64,000 bases of DNA from CADEDV01 sp964596345 (GTDB taxonomy: Bacteria; Bacteroidota; Bacteroidia; Chitinophagales; Chitinophagaceae), in contig CAZQSZ010000002.1 in the NCBI GenBank assembly GCA_964596345.1, positions 744,001 through 808,000 on the forward strand, read 5' to 3'. Shown here piece after piece: positions 19,002-27,725 of the stretch. The notes below the pieces were generated by a model. That model saw only the letters and a program-made list of their open reading frames with translations, made no database searches and was not told the origin of the DNA. The position numbers and the translations under genes were made by a program. The stretch's first letter is position 1. Every line of letters starts with the position of its first letter.

Positions 19002-19019
19002 ATCCCTCAAAAAGGGGAG
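19002..19019. promoter_or_regulatory. Putative operator between M48 protease and sheath-like gene
   Basis: ATCCCTCAAAAAGGGGAG joins the left arm of the ATCCCT...CAGGAT class to the right arm of the GGGGAG class, which is the evidence that the two classes are one motif. It begins 49 nt upstream of the M48 start and ends 55 nt before the ATG at 19074. Confidence 0.5.
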
Positions 19020-19073
19020 TTTTTAACCTGGACGGAGTAGTACTTTTATGGTACTTTATAATTAAAAACTGGC

Positions 19074-19514
19074 ATGAAACTTCTGCTTACTATTGCTGTC
19101 ATGACTATTTCATTTTTTGCAACAGCCCAACAACCTGTAATCAGGGATTCTGTTCCTGTAAGGGTAAAATTGAAGAATAACCTGCTGGGCAGGAAAGCAA
19201 TTATACCGGTCTCAATTAAAGATGCCATCGAAGCAGAATTGAACAATGTGGTGAGCTTATATGTCAACAAACCGAATACGCCGGCAACCTGGATACAAAT
19301 AAGATCAGCAGCTGAAGATGTTTTAAGCCGTTATTTCAGGGATGGGAAACTTCGGGGAAATAAGGCATCGGAAGCTTATTTTGTCAAAATGGACGCCAGC
19401 ACAATGAGCTCAGCAGATATTGCCAATAAAAGAATGATTTTAACGGCGGGTATTGCTATTGTAAAACCTGCCGAGTTTACTTTACTGGTTATTGAAAAAA
19501 CCTGCCGGTTATAA
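19074..19514 (+). CDS. Signal-peptide protein consisting of a contractile-tail sheath C-terminal-like domain
   Basis: 146 aa. Residues 1-19 (MKLLLTIAVMTISFFATAQ) are a typical Sec signal peptide. Residues ~45-146 read like the C-terminal domain of phage/contractile-injection sheath proteins: an NTPATWIQIRSAAEDVLSRY segment, then GKLRGNKASEAYFVKMD, the SADIANKRMILTAGIAIVKP stretch and PAEFTLLVIEK. The family pattern is pN-x3-W...L...G-x-L-x-G...EAfFV...D...G-x-l...GvAp-x-PaEFv. A complete sheath subunit is several times longer and has no signal peptide, and no tube, baseplate or other phage gene is adjacent. Domain match: strong by eye. Function unknown. Confidence 0.72.
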   Translation: MKLLLTIAVMTISFFATAQQPVIRDSVPVRVKLKNNLLGRKAIIPVSIKDAIEAELNNVVSLYVNKPNTPATWIQIRSAAEDVLSRYFRDGKLRGNKASEAYFVKMDASTMSSADIANKRMILTAGIAIVKPAEFTLLVIEKTCRL

Positions 19515-21497
19515 GCTCAAAATAAATGATGTGCCGCCGCTGGTAGCCCGGGGGGCAATAGTAATGGTGCATTTTATAGCCCTGGCAAGGTCCCGGATGA
19601 TGTGCAGACCTAACCCGTTTTTTGTACCGGTTACAGTGGTTTCACTAAAAAGGTTTTTTGCCTGTTCAGCACTGATACCCGGCCCGTTATCAGTGATGGA
19701 TAAAAAAATCCTGTTATTTTCTTCCCATGCTTTCCATTCAATGGCTGCATCAGGTATTTGCTGTAAAACTTTTATAGCATTAGCCGTAAGATTCTGCATG
19801 ATGGTTTGGAGGTAATTCTCATCTGAATAAATAGTTAAGTGCTCTTCATCCAGGAAAGTAAATTTTATTTGCCGGTTGTCTGAAAAGAATTTCTGAATGT
19901 ATGTAAACAGATCGGTAACAGCAACAGGATTCGTTTCTGGTTTGAAACTTTCCATTTGACCTTTACTCCATAGCAGCATACTCTCCATAGTATCAAGCAG
20001 CGAGGCCGCGGCATTGGTTATCTGTGATTCTCTGTCAGCAATTTGTTTTTCGTTTAATATACCGGGGTTTCTTTTTTGCAGTTGTAAAAAATTAACCAGG
20101 TTGGCTATGGGGCTGCGCAGGTCATGACTGAGAATACCAAAGAATTTTGCTTTTACTTTATTTGCCTCATCCAGTTCATTATTCAATACCATTAATGTGG
20201 TATTTGTTTTTTTTCTGGTGTAGTTCTGATAATAAATTAAACCAGCAATAACCAATAGTAATAAAAGGCCGGCAACCAGGGCAATACGTTCTTTTTTCTG
20301 GCTGGCTATAATGGTATCTTTTAGTTGTATGGCTGCGTTTTTTTTATCCAGTTCGTACTGTGCAAGTTTTTCAGCAATTTCATTTTTATTTTCCTGCGAG
20401 TATATGGAGTCGTTCAAGGTAGTGGCAGCTTGTAATTTTTCATACGCCAGTTTGTAATTGTTTTGGTATAAATCAACTTCAGAAATCAGTTTATTATTTA
20501 AAGCGATATAAGTTTTATGATTGATATGCTCACTCAGTTGCAGGGACCGGTTAAAATACTTTTTTGCTAATTGAATAAATATTTCCTGGTTTTTAGCACT
20601 ACTGTCTTTTTTTGCCTGTTCAAAATAGGCGCTGCCAATATTACCGAGATTAGAAATATTGGTGACACTTTCGGGTGTAAGTCTTGACAGAAGGGCATCT
20701 GCCTTTTTTAAAAGCTGCAATTTTTTTACCGGGTCATTTTCAATCGCTGCATAATTGGCATAGCTGGTGCCCAGCATTACATCCTCTTTATTGTCAATTG
20801 AAAATTTGATGGCACTTTTAAAATAGGACACAGCGGCAGTGGTATCTTTTAGATTAAGGGCACAATTAGCCAGGCCATTGTAGGTGTAGCTCAGTTTCTG
20901 GGGCAGGTTACTTGCCTGTTGAATTGAAAGACATTTTTTAAAAGTAACGTAAGATTCACGATAATTTTTTTGCTGACTTTGTATAAGGGCTATATTACAG
21001 AGATTTGAAATTATCATCATGTTGTCACTGGCTTCTTGAGCATTTTTCAATGAGATCGAATAATATTCAATTGCTTTAGTATAGTTTCCGATATCCTGGT
21101 ATAATGTTCCTATGTTGCCCAGCGCAATGTTGGCAGGTTGTTTTAGCTGGTTACGTTCAAAAATATCATAAGCCTTCTGGTTGTAGTAAATGGAAGAATC
21201 ATAGATAATTTTTACTGTTTGATAATATCTGCCAATTGTCAGATTAAAGGAGCCAATTGCTTTTTCCCATTTCATTTTGGTGGTTAAGTCAAGCCCGGCC
21301 CTGTTGTAGTATAGTATTTTTTCTGGCAGGGTATTAAAACATTCGTTCGATATGGCCTGGTACATCCTTGCTCTTACCGTATCATTGGCAGCGTTGGGCA
21401 TAAGTGCCATCACAGAATCTATAAAATCCTCACCTCTTTTTTGAGCCGGGCTTACCAGAAAACACAATAAGGCAAATAAAAATAGTATGGGGCGCAT
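19509..21497 (-). CDS. TPR-containing sensor histidine kinase (classical HisKA type)
   Basis: 662 aa from ATG 21497 (MRPILFLFALLCFLVSPAQ signal peptide). ~380 residues of TPR repeats, a membrane helix (ALVAGLLLLLVIAGLIYY), a linker helix, a HisKA motif FGILSHDLRSPIANL with phospho-acceptor His458, and HATPase_c (NLTANAIKVLQ, DNGPGIS, GTKNGLGLHII). The kinase class differs from the HisKA_3 kinases elsewhere in the window. It lies 4 nt downstream of a LytTR regulator gene, so the pair is probably one operon. Its 3' end overlaps the sheath-like gene by 6 nt (convergent). Confidence 0.9.
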   Translation of the reverse strand: MRPILFLFALLCFLVSPAQKRGEDFIDSVMALMPNAANDTVRARMYQAISNECFNTLPEKILYYNRAGLDLTTKMKWEKAIGSFNLTIGRYYQTVKIIYDSSIYYNQKAYDIFERNQLKQPANIALGNIGTLYQDIGNYTKAIEYYSISLKNAQEASDNMMIISNLCNIALIQSQQKNYRESYVTFKKCLSIQQASNLPQKLSYTYNGLANCALNLKDTTAAVSYFKSAIKFSIDNKEDVMLGTSYANYAAIENDPVKKLQLLKKADALLSRLTPESVTNISNLGNIGSAYFEQAKKDSSAKNQEIFIQLAKKYFNRSLQLSEHINHKTYIALNNKLISEVDLYQNNYKLAYEKLQAATTLNDSIYSQENKNEIAEKLAQYELDKKNAAIQLKDTIIASQKKERIALVAGLLLLLVIAGLIYYQNYTRKKTNTTLMVLNNELDEANKVKAKFFGILSHDLRSPIANLVNFLQLQKRNPGILNEKQIADRESQITNAAASLLDTMESMLLWSKGQMESFKPETNPVAVTDLFTYIQKFFSDNRQIKFTFLDEEHLTIYSDENYLQTIMQNLTANAIKVLQQIPDAAIEWKAWEENNRIFLSITDNGPGISAEQAKNLFSETTVTGTKNGLGLHIIRDLARAIKCTITIAPRATSGGTSFILSL

Positions 21498-21501
21498 TTG
21501 G

Positions 21502-22206
21502 TTAACTAATATTTTTAATAAGATTTTTATAGGTACGGCCAACTGGCAATGAAATATTGTTTACCAGTACCTTATCACTGCTTATTTTATTTATAAAATG
21601 TTTTTGCACGGCGTAACTACGATGAATACGTATAAAACTGCTGAATGCATCTTCTTTGATAAGGGTGCCAAGCGGGCATAAGACGGAGTATTTACGGTGC
21701 ATAGTTACGATAGCAGTATAATCTTTCAGGGCCTCAAGGTAAATGATCTCGTGGAGTTGCAGCTTTACCTGCTCATTACCATCCTTAATAAATAAGGTAT
21801 CAGCTCCCAGGGTGTGGTTCAATAGGCTAGCTTTATGCCGGATATCAAGGTATTCCCGGAGGCGTCCCATTGTTCTGGAAAACCGGTCGGCTTTAAAAGG
21901 CTTTACCAAAAAATCCAATGCAGCCATTTCAAAACTCTCCACTGCATAATCAGGATAGGATGTAATGAAGATACAGGCAGGTATATGTAGCAGCTGCTCC
22001 CGTAATTGCAAGCCACTCATTTCCGGCATATCAATATCCAGGAACAATACATCAGGTTGCCGGGCCTTTGCGGCTGCCAATGCTTCATGTGGAGATTCAA
22101 ATGCACCTTTTACTTCTATAAAAGAGTAATCGTTTAAAAAGGAAACGGTAGTCAGCCGGTCCACCATATCATCATCCACTACAAGGCAGGAAATTTTTTT
22201 GTTCAT
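21502..22206 (-). CDS. LytTR-type response regulator
   Basis: 234 aa. The receiver domain has VVDDDMVD, phospho-acceptor Asp57 (LFLDIDMP), ITSYPDYAVESF and the KPF lysine; the LytTR DNA-binding domain follows (LFIKDGNEQVKLQLHEIIYLEALKDY...IRIHRSYAVQ...LPVGRTYKNLI). First gene of a two-gene operon with the HisKA-type kinase, in the usual Bacteroidota order. LytTR domains bind short direct repeats, so this regulator is not a good candidate for the 18-bp palindromes. Confidence 0.94.
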   Translation of the reverse strand: MNKKISCLVVDDDMVDRLTTVSFLNDYSFIEVKGAFESPHEALAAAKARQPDVLFLDIDMPEMSGLQLREQLLHIPACIFITSYPDYAVESFEMAALDFLVKPFKADRFSRTMGRLREYLDIRHKASLLNHTLGADTLFIKDGNEQVKLQLHEIIYLEALKDYTAIVTMHRKYSVLCPLGTLIKEDAFSSFIRIHRSYAVQKHFINKISSDKVLVNNISLPVGRTYKNLIKNIS

Positions 22207-22430
22207 CCGGATAAGCGGTTAGAAAGGATCAATGTATTTCAAATATAAATCATAAATAGGAAACTGCGGTTCGTCGATTTTTTTTGCAGTTCGGCGATTA
22301 GCCCTCAGGCTTGTAATAACAAGGAAGTACGTTTGTCCGGTAACAAGCAATACATAGCCAGGGGGCAGGCTATTATGGATAAGTAGGGCTATTATAAACA
22401 CTTATTGTATTCTGAATTAAAATTTGCATC

Positions 22431-23471
22431 ATGAAAAAATTATCATTTTTATTAGCTGGTACGGTACTGTTTTTTAATACATTGGTTTCACAAACTAATA
22501 CGGGCAAGGTGGACCGTGTTATTCAGAAAGTGGATAAGGTTGTAAATAAGGGCAAAACTGTGCTGGCTGTTTTTCAGCCTTATCTTTTAAAAGCCAGGGA
22601 ATTGTATGGCCAGGCAAAGCAACTGATAAAAGATACAAGGACAGCGGCAAAATCTGTACAGAACAACAATCCTGCTGCTCCCGGTTCATCTGCACCTGTA
22701 TATGATACTGGCAATACCGGCAACAACACAGCAGGAAATACGGACAGCAATTCCCCACCAGCTTCTTATCCGCCATCTGCAGATAATAACACGGCTAACG
22801 GGAATGCGGCGGCGCCTGCCAGCGACCCCACTGCACTATATGGTGAGTACAATAATTATACCCCGGAACAGTACCTGCCTATCAATAACGAGGCCGCTAT
22901 TAATAGTGATGGTTCCGGCAACTGGGGTAACCAGAATAATGGATTGTACGGTAATTGCCTGGATATGCTGACTGGTACGGTTATGAGCATGGGCGAAGCA
23001 GAAGATAATCCCGGAAGTATCGACCTGATGTTCTTTGCCCCGGCAGACGGACAAAATACCTATGTGCTGATGACGCCTTCTTTTGCAAGAAATAATGGCA
23101 CGGCAACTTATATGACACAACATGCCAGTGACGGGGTTATGAAGTGGAAAGATGTTACTGAAAGTGAAATAGCACTAACCAAACTTACAATAGCGCAGTT
23201 TGAAAAAATTCAAAACAACAGCCAGATAAGCGGCGCAGTAAAAAATGCTGTCAATTATTCAGGATGGTATACCAGTGTAGGCACCAAGCTGGAGGGCCAG
23301 GTATTTGCTGTAAAAGTGGAGCAGGAAAGCAGGACCGTTTATGCACTGGTGGCGGTGATAAAACATTTTGGAACAAGCGGCAGTAATGGGTATTTAAAGA
23401 TCAAAGTCAAATCCCAGGGGATTGATAATAATGCCGATGGAATAATTGACCCTACTTCATATATCAGGTAA
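22431..23471 (+). CDS. Secreted protein of unknown function
   Basis: 346 aa with signal peptide MKKLSFLLAGTVLFFNTLVSQ. Residues ~22-75 are amphipathic helical (VDRVIQKVDKVVNKGKTVL), ~78-130 are a low-complexity Asn/Pro/Ala/Ser/Thr linker, and ~150-346 form a folded domain (GLYGNCLDMLTGTVMSMGEAEDN...SGWYTSVGTKLEGQVFAVKVEQ) not recognised by me. The end NNADGIIDP resembles a short Asp-rich calcium-loop-like motif, weakly. It sits 18 nt upstream of the CDC-like toxin gene on the same strand, so the two are very likely cotranscribed and the product may be its accessory protein (inference). Confidence 0.72.
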   Translation: MKKLSFLLAGTVLFFNTLVSQTNTGKVDRVIQKVDKVVNKGKTVLAVFQPYLLKARELYGQAKQLIKDTRTAAKSVQNNNPAAPGSSAPVYDTGNTGNNTAGNTDSNSPPASYPPSADNNTANGNAAAPASDPTALYGEYNNYTPEQYLPINNEAAINSDGSGNWGNQNNGLYGNCLDMLTGTVMSMGEAEDNPGSIDLMFFAPADGQNTYVLMTPSFARNNGTATYMTQHASDGVMKWKDVTESEIALTKLTIAQFEKIQNNSQISGAVKNAVNYSGWYTSVGTKLEGQVFAVKVEQESRTVYALVAVIKHFGTSGSNGYLKIKVKSQGIDNNADGIIDPTSYIR

Positions 23472-23489
23472 TAACTTAAAAATAAACTA

Positions 23490-25649
23490 ATGAAAAAGAT
23501 AAGTTTAATAACAGCACTGCTTTTTGCTATGGCCGGCATACAGGCACAGGTATTTAAAATGAAAACTGTAAAAGCAAGTCTGCCAGCTGTAACTATGAGT
23601 ATGGTACCTGAAGGAGTCTACTTTATCAGGATCAACGAAACCGGAAAATATGCAGGGGTTGAAGGAATTAATCCCAACAATGGCGCAAGGCTGATACAAT
23701 GGGATTTTGCTAACCTGGAGAATCATAAATTCCAGATCAGCAGATCCGGGGACGGGTATTATGTTATAAAAGCTATGCATAGTAACCGCTATCTGAATGT
23801 AGCCGGTCAGTCACAACAGGATGGAGCACCTGTTATACAATGGGATTTTGTGGAGCAGGATAACCTGAAATGGAGTTTTCATTACAATAAGGCGAGCAAT
23901 TCCTACACGATCCGGAACAAGCAAACCAACAAGGAACTGAAATTGCAAAACGACGCTGCAGATGCAAGGAACGGTGTTTTGTTAAGTCTTAATGGAAATA
24001 CAGGTACACAAACCTTTACTTTACAAGATGTGAATGCGCCGGTTGCGAATGTTAAAAAACAGGTGTCAACGGTAGTAGCGAGTAAGTATTTAAGAAGCTC
24101 TGTCGATATCAGGCTGGCAGATGGCAGCATTGTAAAAAGAACACTCAGCCCTAATTATATCAGTAATGCCAATAAACCTGTAAGAAGAGAGACTATCACA
24201 GGACAAAATAGTGATAACTGTGTTACCAAAGTGGTGAAAATCGATATGGAAACGAAAGACTTTGTGCCTGTAACAGCGAGTAATTATTTACGATTTAATG
24301 CACCCGGGCTGATCTATGATGTACGCAGATTTTTTGCCGGTGATTATACTGATAAGCAAATTTTCCCGAACGGCGAAAACAGAAATCCCATTCAAATAGC
24401 CACGACAGTGAGGAATATGTCTGGTAGTATTACAGAAGTGGTGCAACAGCCGACCGTGAATAATATCAACCAGGCTATAAAAAATCTGCAGGAAAGATAT
24501 TCATCCGATCCTTTGCAAACCACTAATCAAAGTATGATCTACAGAAGCAGCTACGTGGAAAATAACACTGAAATGCAAATGAAAATCGGAGCTTCAGCAC
24601 ATTATATGGTAGCTAGTTTTGAAAGCGAGATGGCCATAAAGAATACGAAAGAGACAAAAACATTTTATATAGAGGCTGAGAAGGAATTATTCACCCTTAC
24701 GGCAGATAAGCCCGAAACAGGCTGGTTGAGCAGCAATATTGCCGGGCAGGAGGACCTTGGATATATATCCTCCGTATCCTACGGGGTAAAAGTAGTGGGT
24801 AAGATTGTAATCAATAACACTGAATCCAGCATTAGTGGAAGGTTTAAAGCCATGATAGAAGCAGGCTTTGCAGGCGGCAGTGTAGATATTGCCGCGTTAT
24901 CAAGGGAAGCCACAAAGGATGTGCAATGCTTCTTTTATGTGATAGGAGGGGTAAGCGAGAAAGTGGTGGGTTCTAACCTGGCCGACGCCTATTACAGGGT
25001 AAATGAAATACTTCGTACTGTGAATTATAAAACCTGTATGCCCATCCGTATTACTTTCAAATCATTAACAAGCGGTAATGCAATTACCTATAAGGATGCA
25101 ACCAACAGCTTTCCTTATGAAATTTGTCAGCCTAAAGCTATACAGGACGCTAATAAAAACTACAGTTTTAAAATTACCGGGATGGCTGCTATCGGCTCCG
25201 ATATTGAATTGTACGGCGATGTATGGGTGGAACTATGGAGCCCTAGGTATGGGGATCTTAAACGTTTTCGTACCACAGCTAATGGTATGTTTGGATTGAG
25301 ACAGAATGTACACCTGGAAAGAGATGATCTGTCCCGTTATGCAATGAATTTACCAGCGGTAAGTTATATGAATATCCCGGCAGAACTGGTAAAGGATGCG
25401 GAAATACATATCTACTATAACCTGTTTGATTATAATACAGTAGGCAGGGATGATGCACTAAAGCAAAGAGGAGGCAGTGTTTTTGTGGTCAATGGCGTTC
25501 TCCCGCAGACCTATTTCCGGACTGTGATTCCGGTTAAACGACTGAAGGAAGAAATAGGCGGATCTTTACTGTATTCGACGGACTTTGTTGATGGAGATGG
25601 TGTAACCCTTACGTTCACACTGACGGAAACCCCCGTTATTCAAAAGTAA
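23490..25649 (+). CDS. CDC-like (thiol-activated cytolysin family) pore-forming protein with ricin-type lectin domain
   Basis: 719 aa exported protein. The signal peptide is MKKISLITALLFAMAGIQAQ. Residues ~42-180 form a ricin-B type beta-trefoil with repeated LIQWDF/VIQWDF (QxW-like) segments. Residues ~240-545 match the cholesterol-dependent-cytolysin core: PTVNNINQAIKNL, NQSMIYRSSYVENNTEM, ISSVSYGVKVVGKI, GRFKAMIEAGF, the twin glycine FYVIGG (486-487) followed by KVV, and MPIRITFKSL. The C-terminal ~160 residues are beta-rich; the Trp-rich undecapeptide of true CDCs is absent. A terminator follows. Known: CDC-like proteins occur in Bacteroidota. Inferred: the lectin domain replaces cholesterol targeting. 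Confidence 0.8.
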   Translation: MKKISLITALLFAMAGIQAQVFKMKTVKASLPAVTMSMVPEGVYFIRINETGKYAGVEGINPNNGARLIQWDFANLENHKFQISRSGDGYYVIKAMHSNRYLNVAGQSQQDGAPVIQWDFVEQDNLKWSFHYNKASNSYTIRNKQTNKELKLQNDAADARNGVLLSLNGNTGTQTFTLQDVNAPVANVKKQVSTVVASKYLRSSVDIRLADGSIVKRTLSPNYISNANKPVRRETITGQNSDNCVTKVVKIDMETKDFVPVTASNYLRFNAPGLIYDVRRFFAGDYTDKQIFPNGENRNPIQIATTVRNMSGSITEVVQQPTVNNINQAIKNLQERYSSDPLQTTNQSMIYRSSYVENNTEMQMKIGASAHYMVASFESEMAIKNTKETKTFYIEAEKELFTLTADKPETGWLSSNIAGQEDLGYISSVSYGVKVVGKIVINNTESSISGRFKAMIEAGFAGGSVDIAALSREATKDVQCFFYVIGGVSEKVVGSNLADAYYRVNEILRTVNYKTCMPIRITFKSLTSGNAITYKDATNSFPYEICQPKAIQDANKNYSFKITGMAAIGSDIELYGDVWVELWSPRYGDLKRFRTTANGMFGLRQNVHLERDDLSRYAMNLPAVSYMNIPAELVKDAEIHIYYNLFDYNTVGRDDALKQRGGSVFVVNGVLPQTYFRTVIPVKRLKEEIGGSLLYSTDFVDGDGVTLTFTLTETPVIQK

Positions 25650-25675
25650 CCGGTTTGGACTTTCGTATCGTTTTT

Positions 25676-25705
25676 ACCCGGCTTGAGGCCGGGTATTTTT
25701 CTTTT
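25676..25705 (+). terminator. Rho-independent terminator after the CDC-like gene
   Basis: Perfect 7-bp stem ACCCGGC/GCCGGGT (25676-25682 and 25688-25694) with a 5-nt loop, followed by ATTTTTCTTTT. It lies 27 nt after the stop codon at 25649. Confidence 0.85.
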
Positions 25706-25830
25706 AGCATACCTGTTACAACCTTTGCTAAAGAAAATCAGAAATTCGTCCATTCCTTTCCTGATTCATTATTGAAAACATATTTACGGGAAACAACGGG
25801 TTTACCTGTTTTATCTGTATCGTAATAAAT

Positions 25831-26254
25831 TCAGCCAATCCGGGTTGCACTGATAACAGCAGTGGTGGTCATGGCACCATTGCACCTCATGGATTCTGAA
25901 CAGCTGATTCCCCTGATACTTTCCATTTTAATGGAGTAAACAGTAAATGGGGCTCCGCCAGTAGTGCCGGACTGTAGTACTGTAAGTCCCCCGGACGGCA
26001 GCAGGCTGCCGCTGTTCATTGCCTTTTTCAAATCGGCTGAAGCACCGGTAATATTCATACTGAAGGTGAGTTGTGCATTATTTTTACCGGCAGTTGCGAA
26101 AGATAATATGGTGATACTTCTCTCAAAGCCTTTTGTCGTGGCATCGCCTTTAATTAAATGGACCGGCGAAATCAGTTAGTTTTATAAACGTTTCTTGTTT
26201 TTGAGAGATAGCTGTAAAAGGCGGAAATAAAAATGCCAGGATGATCGTACGTAT
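25831..26254 (-). pseudogene. Decayed signal-peptide Hcp-like (type VI tube protein fold) gene
   Basis: The 628-nt stretch 25650-26277 has no intact gene but holds a broken one on the minus strand. From 26254 one frame reads IRTIILAFLFPPFTAISQ, a signal peptide whose first codon is ATA where ATG is expected, then KQETFIKLTDFAGP before a TAA near 26150. The adjacent frame continues without a gap: IKGDATTKGFERSITILSF, then LTFSMNITGASADLKKAMNSG and LTVLQSG to TAA at 25831. FIKLTD...IKGDAT-x-KGFE-x-SI-x-ILSF is the opening signature of Hcp-like proteins. One frameshift near 26155 plus loss of ATG would explain the state. Remaining sequence on either side: a terminator at 25676 and nothing else recognised. 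Confidence 0.6.
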
Positions 26255-26277
26255 AATTTTTTAATTAATGAATATAA

Positions 26278-27669
26278 TTATTTGGCTAATCCATATTGTG
26301 TATAAATGCCGGAGCCGGGATATTCTGCATCCAGCAGATTCAATATTCTTGCCCCTTTTATACAGGACCAGAAAGCATGGTACAATTTTGGTCCTTTTTC
26401 AATTTTCGAACATTTCAACTGCCAGTTATTGGGTACACTGAAAGTGCCTGTTGATTCCACCTGGTCAAATTTCATATTCCCCACCATGCCGTTCACTGCC
26501 AAGAGCTTCCAGTAATACGAATTACCCCCTTTAAAATCAAATATGATATTGCTCTGGTGTACATTCATGCCGGCATAGTTGCCGGTGTACACATGATACA
26601 TTTGCTGAATTCCTGTAAAATCGCTGGTCCATTTTCCTTTAAAATCTGTAGCTGCAACTGCAAATTTGTTATATGTTTTCATGAATGATAAAGGGTTCAT
26701 CAGTTCACTGTCTGTATCCCATTGCACCGTTTCCGGGTCTAATTTAAACTGCTGTATGAAGCTGTTTTTATCCGGGGCAATAAATTCAATCCATCCGGTT
26801 TCACCCTGTCGGAACAGTAAAACAAATACTTCTTTACCGGTACTGTTCTCTGTCAGGTATCCCATGCCAAGATATGGCCTGTTGTAGGTACTGATATAAG
26901 CAGTTTTATAATTCCTGAGGTTACTGTACCGCGGGGCCACCAAAATATTCCATGCAGCATTGGTCAACGGTTCAGGATCTGCCGGAAATATAGTTCCTTC
27001 TTTAGGATAGTGCAGCAGTATTTTGATACTCCCTTTAGTTACTTCCACCCAGTCCGGTTGTTCAACTGCTGTCCATCCGTCATCGAAATTGGTCGTGTTG
27101 AAAGCAAATTTCCCGGTTGCAGCAGCCTGTGGTTTTACCGGCTCTTCCATTTTTTTTATCACAGGTTTTTTTGGGGCAACCGGTTTTTTCAAATCGACTG
27201 ATTCAAGAAATTTTGTCATTTCGGCTTCATAAGCATCTGTATTGGTCATGATCAGGATATTCACCAGTTTGTCATAGCCGGAGGAAGCCACCAATAAAGC
27301 AATGCCTTTGCTGCCATCCGTTTCGAAAGGGGCATAACCACTCTGAGCTTCCCAGCCATTTTCGGTAACAGCAGGCTGCATTTCCGGCTCAGCAGAAACG
27401 GTTACCACTTCTTTTACTAATGTGGACCAGGCGGCATCAAAATTTTCCTTGGGCGTATTGGCGGCATCAATTGCCTTGTATAGCGTAATAAGGCAGAAGG
27501 CCCCCGTTGTTGTGTTCTCTTTGATAAACTGCACAGTTTGTGTGGTTGCTTTCTTGCTCCATCCTTTTGGTGCTGTATAAGTAGCCAGGTCAAATACCTG
27601 TTTTTGGGCAAGCACAGGGGCTATCATCAGGAAACAGCAGAGGAAAAAGATCAATTTTTTAATACGCAT
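26278..27669 (-). CDS. Secreted three-part protein, tandem paralogue 3
   Basis: 463 aa, signal peptide MRIKKLIFFLCCFLMIAPVLAQ. N-terminal domain (FDLATYTAPKGWSKKATTQTVQF...AEPEMQPAVTENGWEAQSGYAPFE), a Pro/Lys linker, a middle domain (FNTTNFDDGWTAVEQPDWVEVTKGSIKILLHYP...WNILVAPRY) and a C-terminal lipocalin-like beta domain (GKWTSDFTGIQQMYHVYTGNYAGMN...NWQLKCSKIEKGPKLYHAFWSCIKGARIL). Last gene of a three-gene tandem array transcribed from 30499; 56 nt gap to the upstream gene. Function unknown. The middle and C-terminal parts are closest to the 27726 paralogue. Confidence 0.78.
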   Translation of the reverse strand: MRIKKLIFFLCCFLMIAPVLAQKQVFDLATYTAPKGWSKKATTQTVQFIKENTTTGAFCLITLYKAIDAANTPKENFDAAWSTLVKEVVTVSAEPEMQPAVTENGWEAQSGYAPFETDGSKGIALLVASSGYDKLVNILIMTNTDAYEAEMTKFLESVDLKKPVAPKKPVIKKMEEPVKPQAAATGKFAFNTTNFDDGWTAVEQPDWVEVTKGSIKILLHYPKEGTIFPADPEPLTNAAWNILVAPRYSNLRNYKTAYISTYNRPYLGMGYLTENSTGKEVFVLLFRQGETGWIEFIAPDKNSFIQQFKLDPETVQWDTDSELMNPLSFMKTYNKFAVAATDFKGKWTSDFTGIQQMYHVYTGNYAGMNVHQSNIIFDFKGGNSYYWKLLAVNGMVGNMKFDQVESTGTFSVPNNWQLKCSKIEKGPKLYHAFWSCIKGARILNLLDAEYPGSGIYTQYGLAK

Positions 27670-27725
27670 AGTTTATTGTTTTATCCATGAGGGTATTTTA
27701 ATATTTTATCTGCAGGTAACAGGAG

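Noticed and set aside
22219..22401. A 60-codon minus-strand open frame upstream of the LytTR regulator.
   Set aside because: No family features, poor start context, and it lies where the promoter of the regulator operon must be. The 224-nt gap 22207-22430 shows only a weak ATAGCC...GGCTAT inverted repeat.
23490..25649. Aerolysin-type or plain ricin-lectin protein as the main call.
   Set aside because: The twin glycine, SYG and MPI-x-I-x-F segments in order after the trefoil fit the CDC-like core better than an aerolysin fold.
19074..26254. A prophage, type VI or extracellular contractile injection locus, suggested by the sheath-like and Hcp-like genes.
   Set aside because: No baseplate, spike, ATPase, terminase, capsid or integrase gene is present, and both proteins carry signal peptides.
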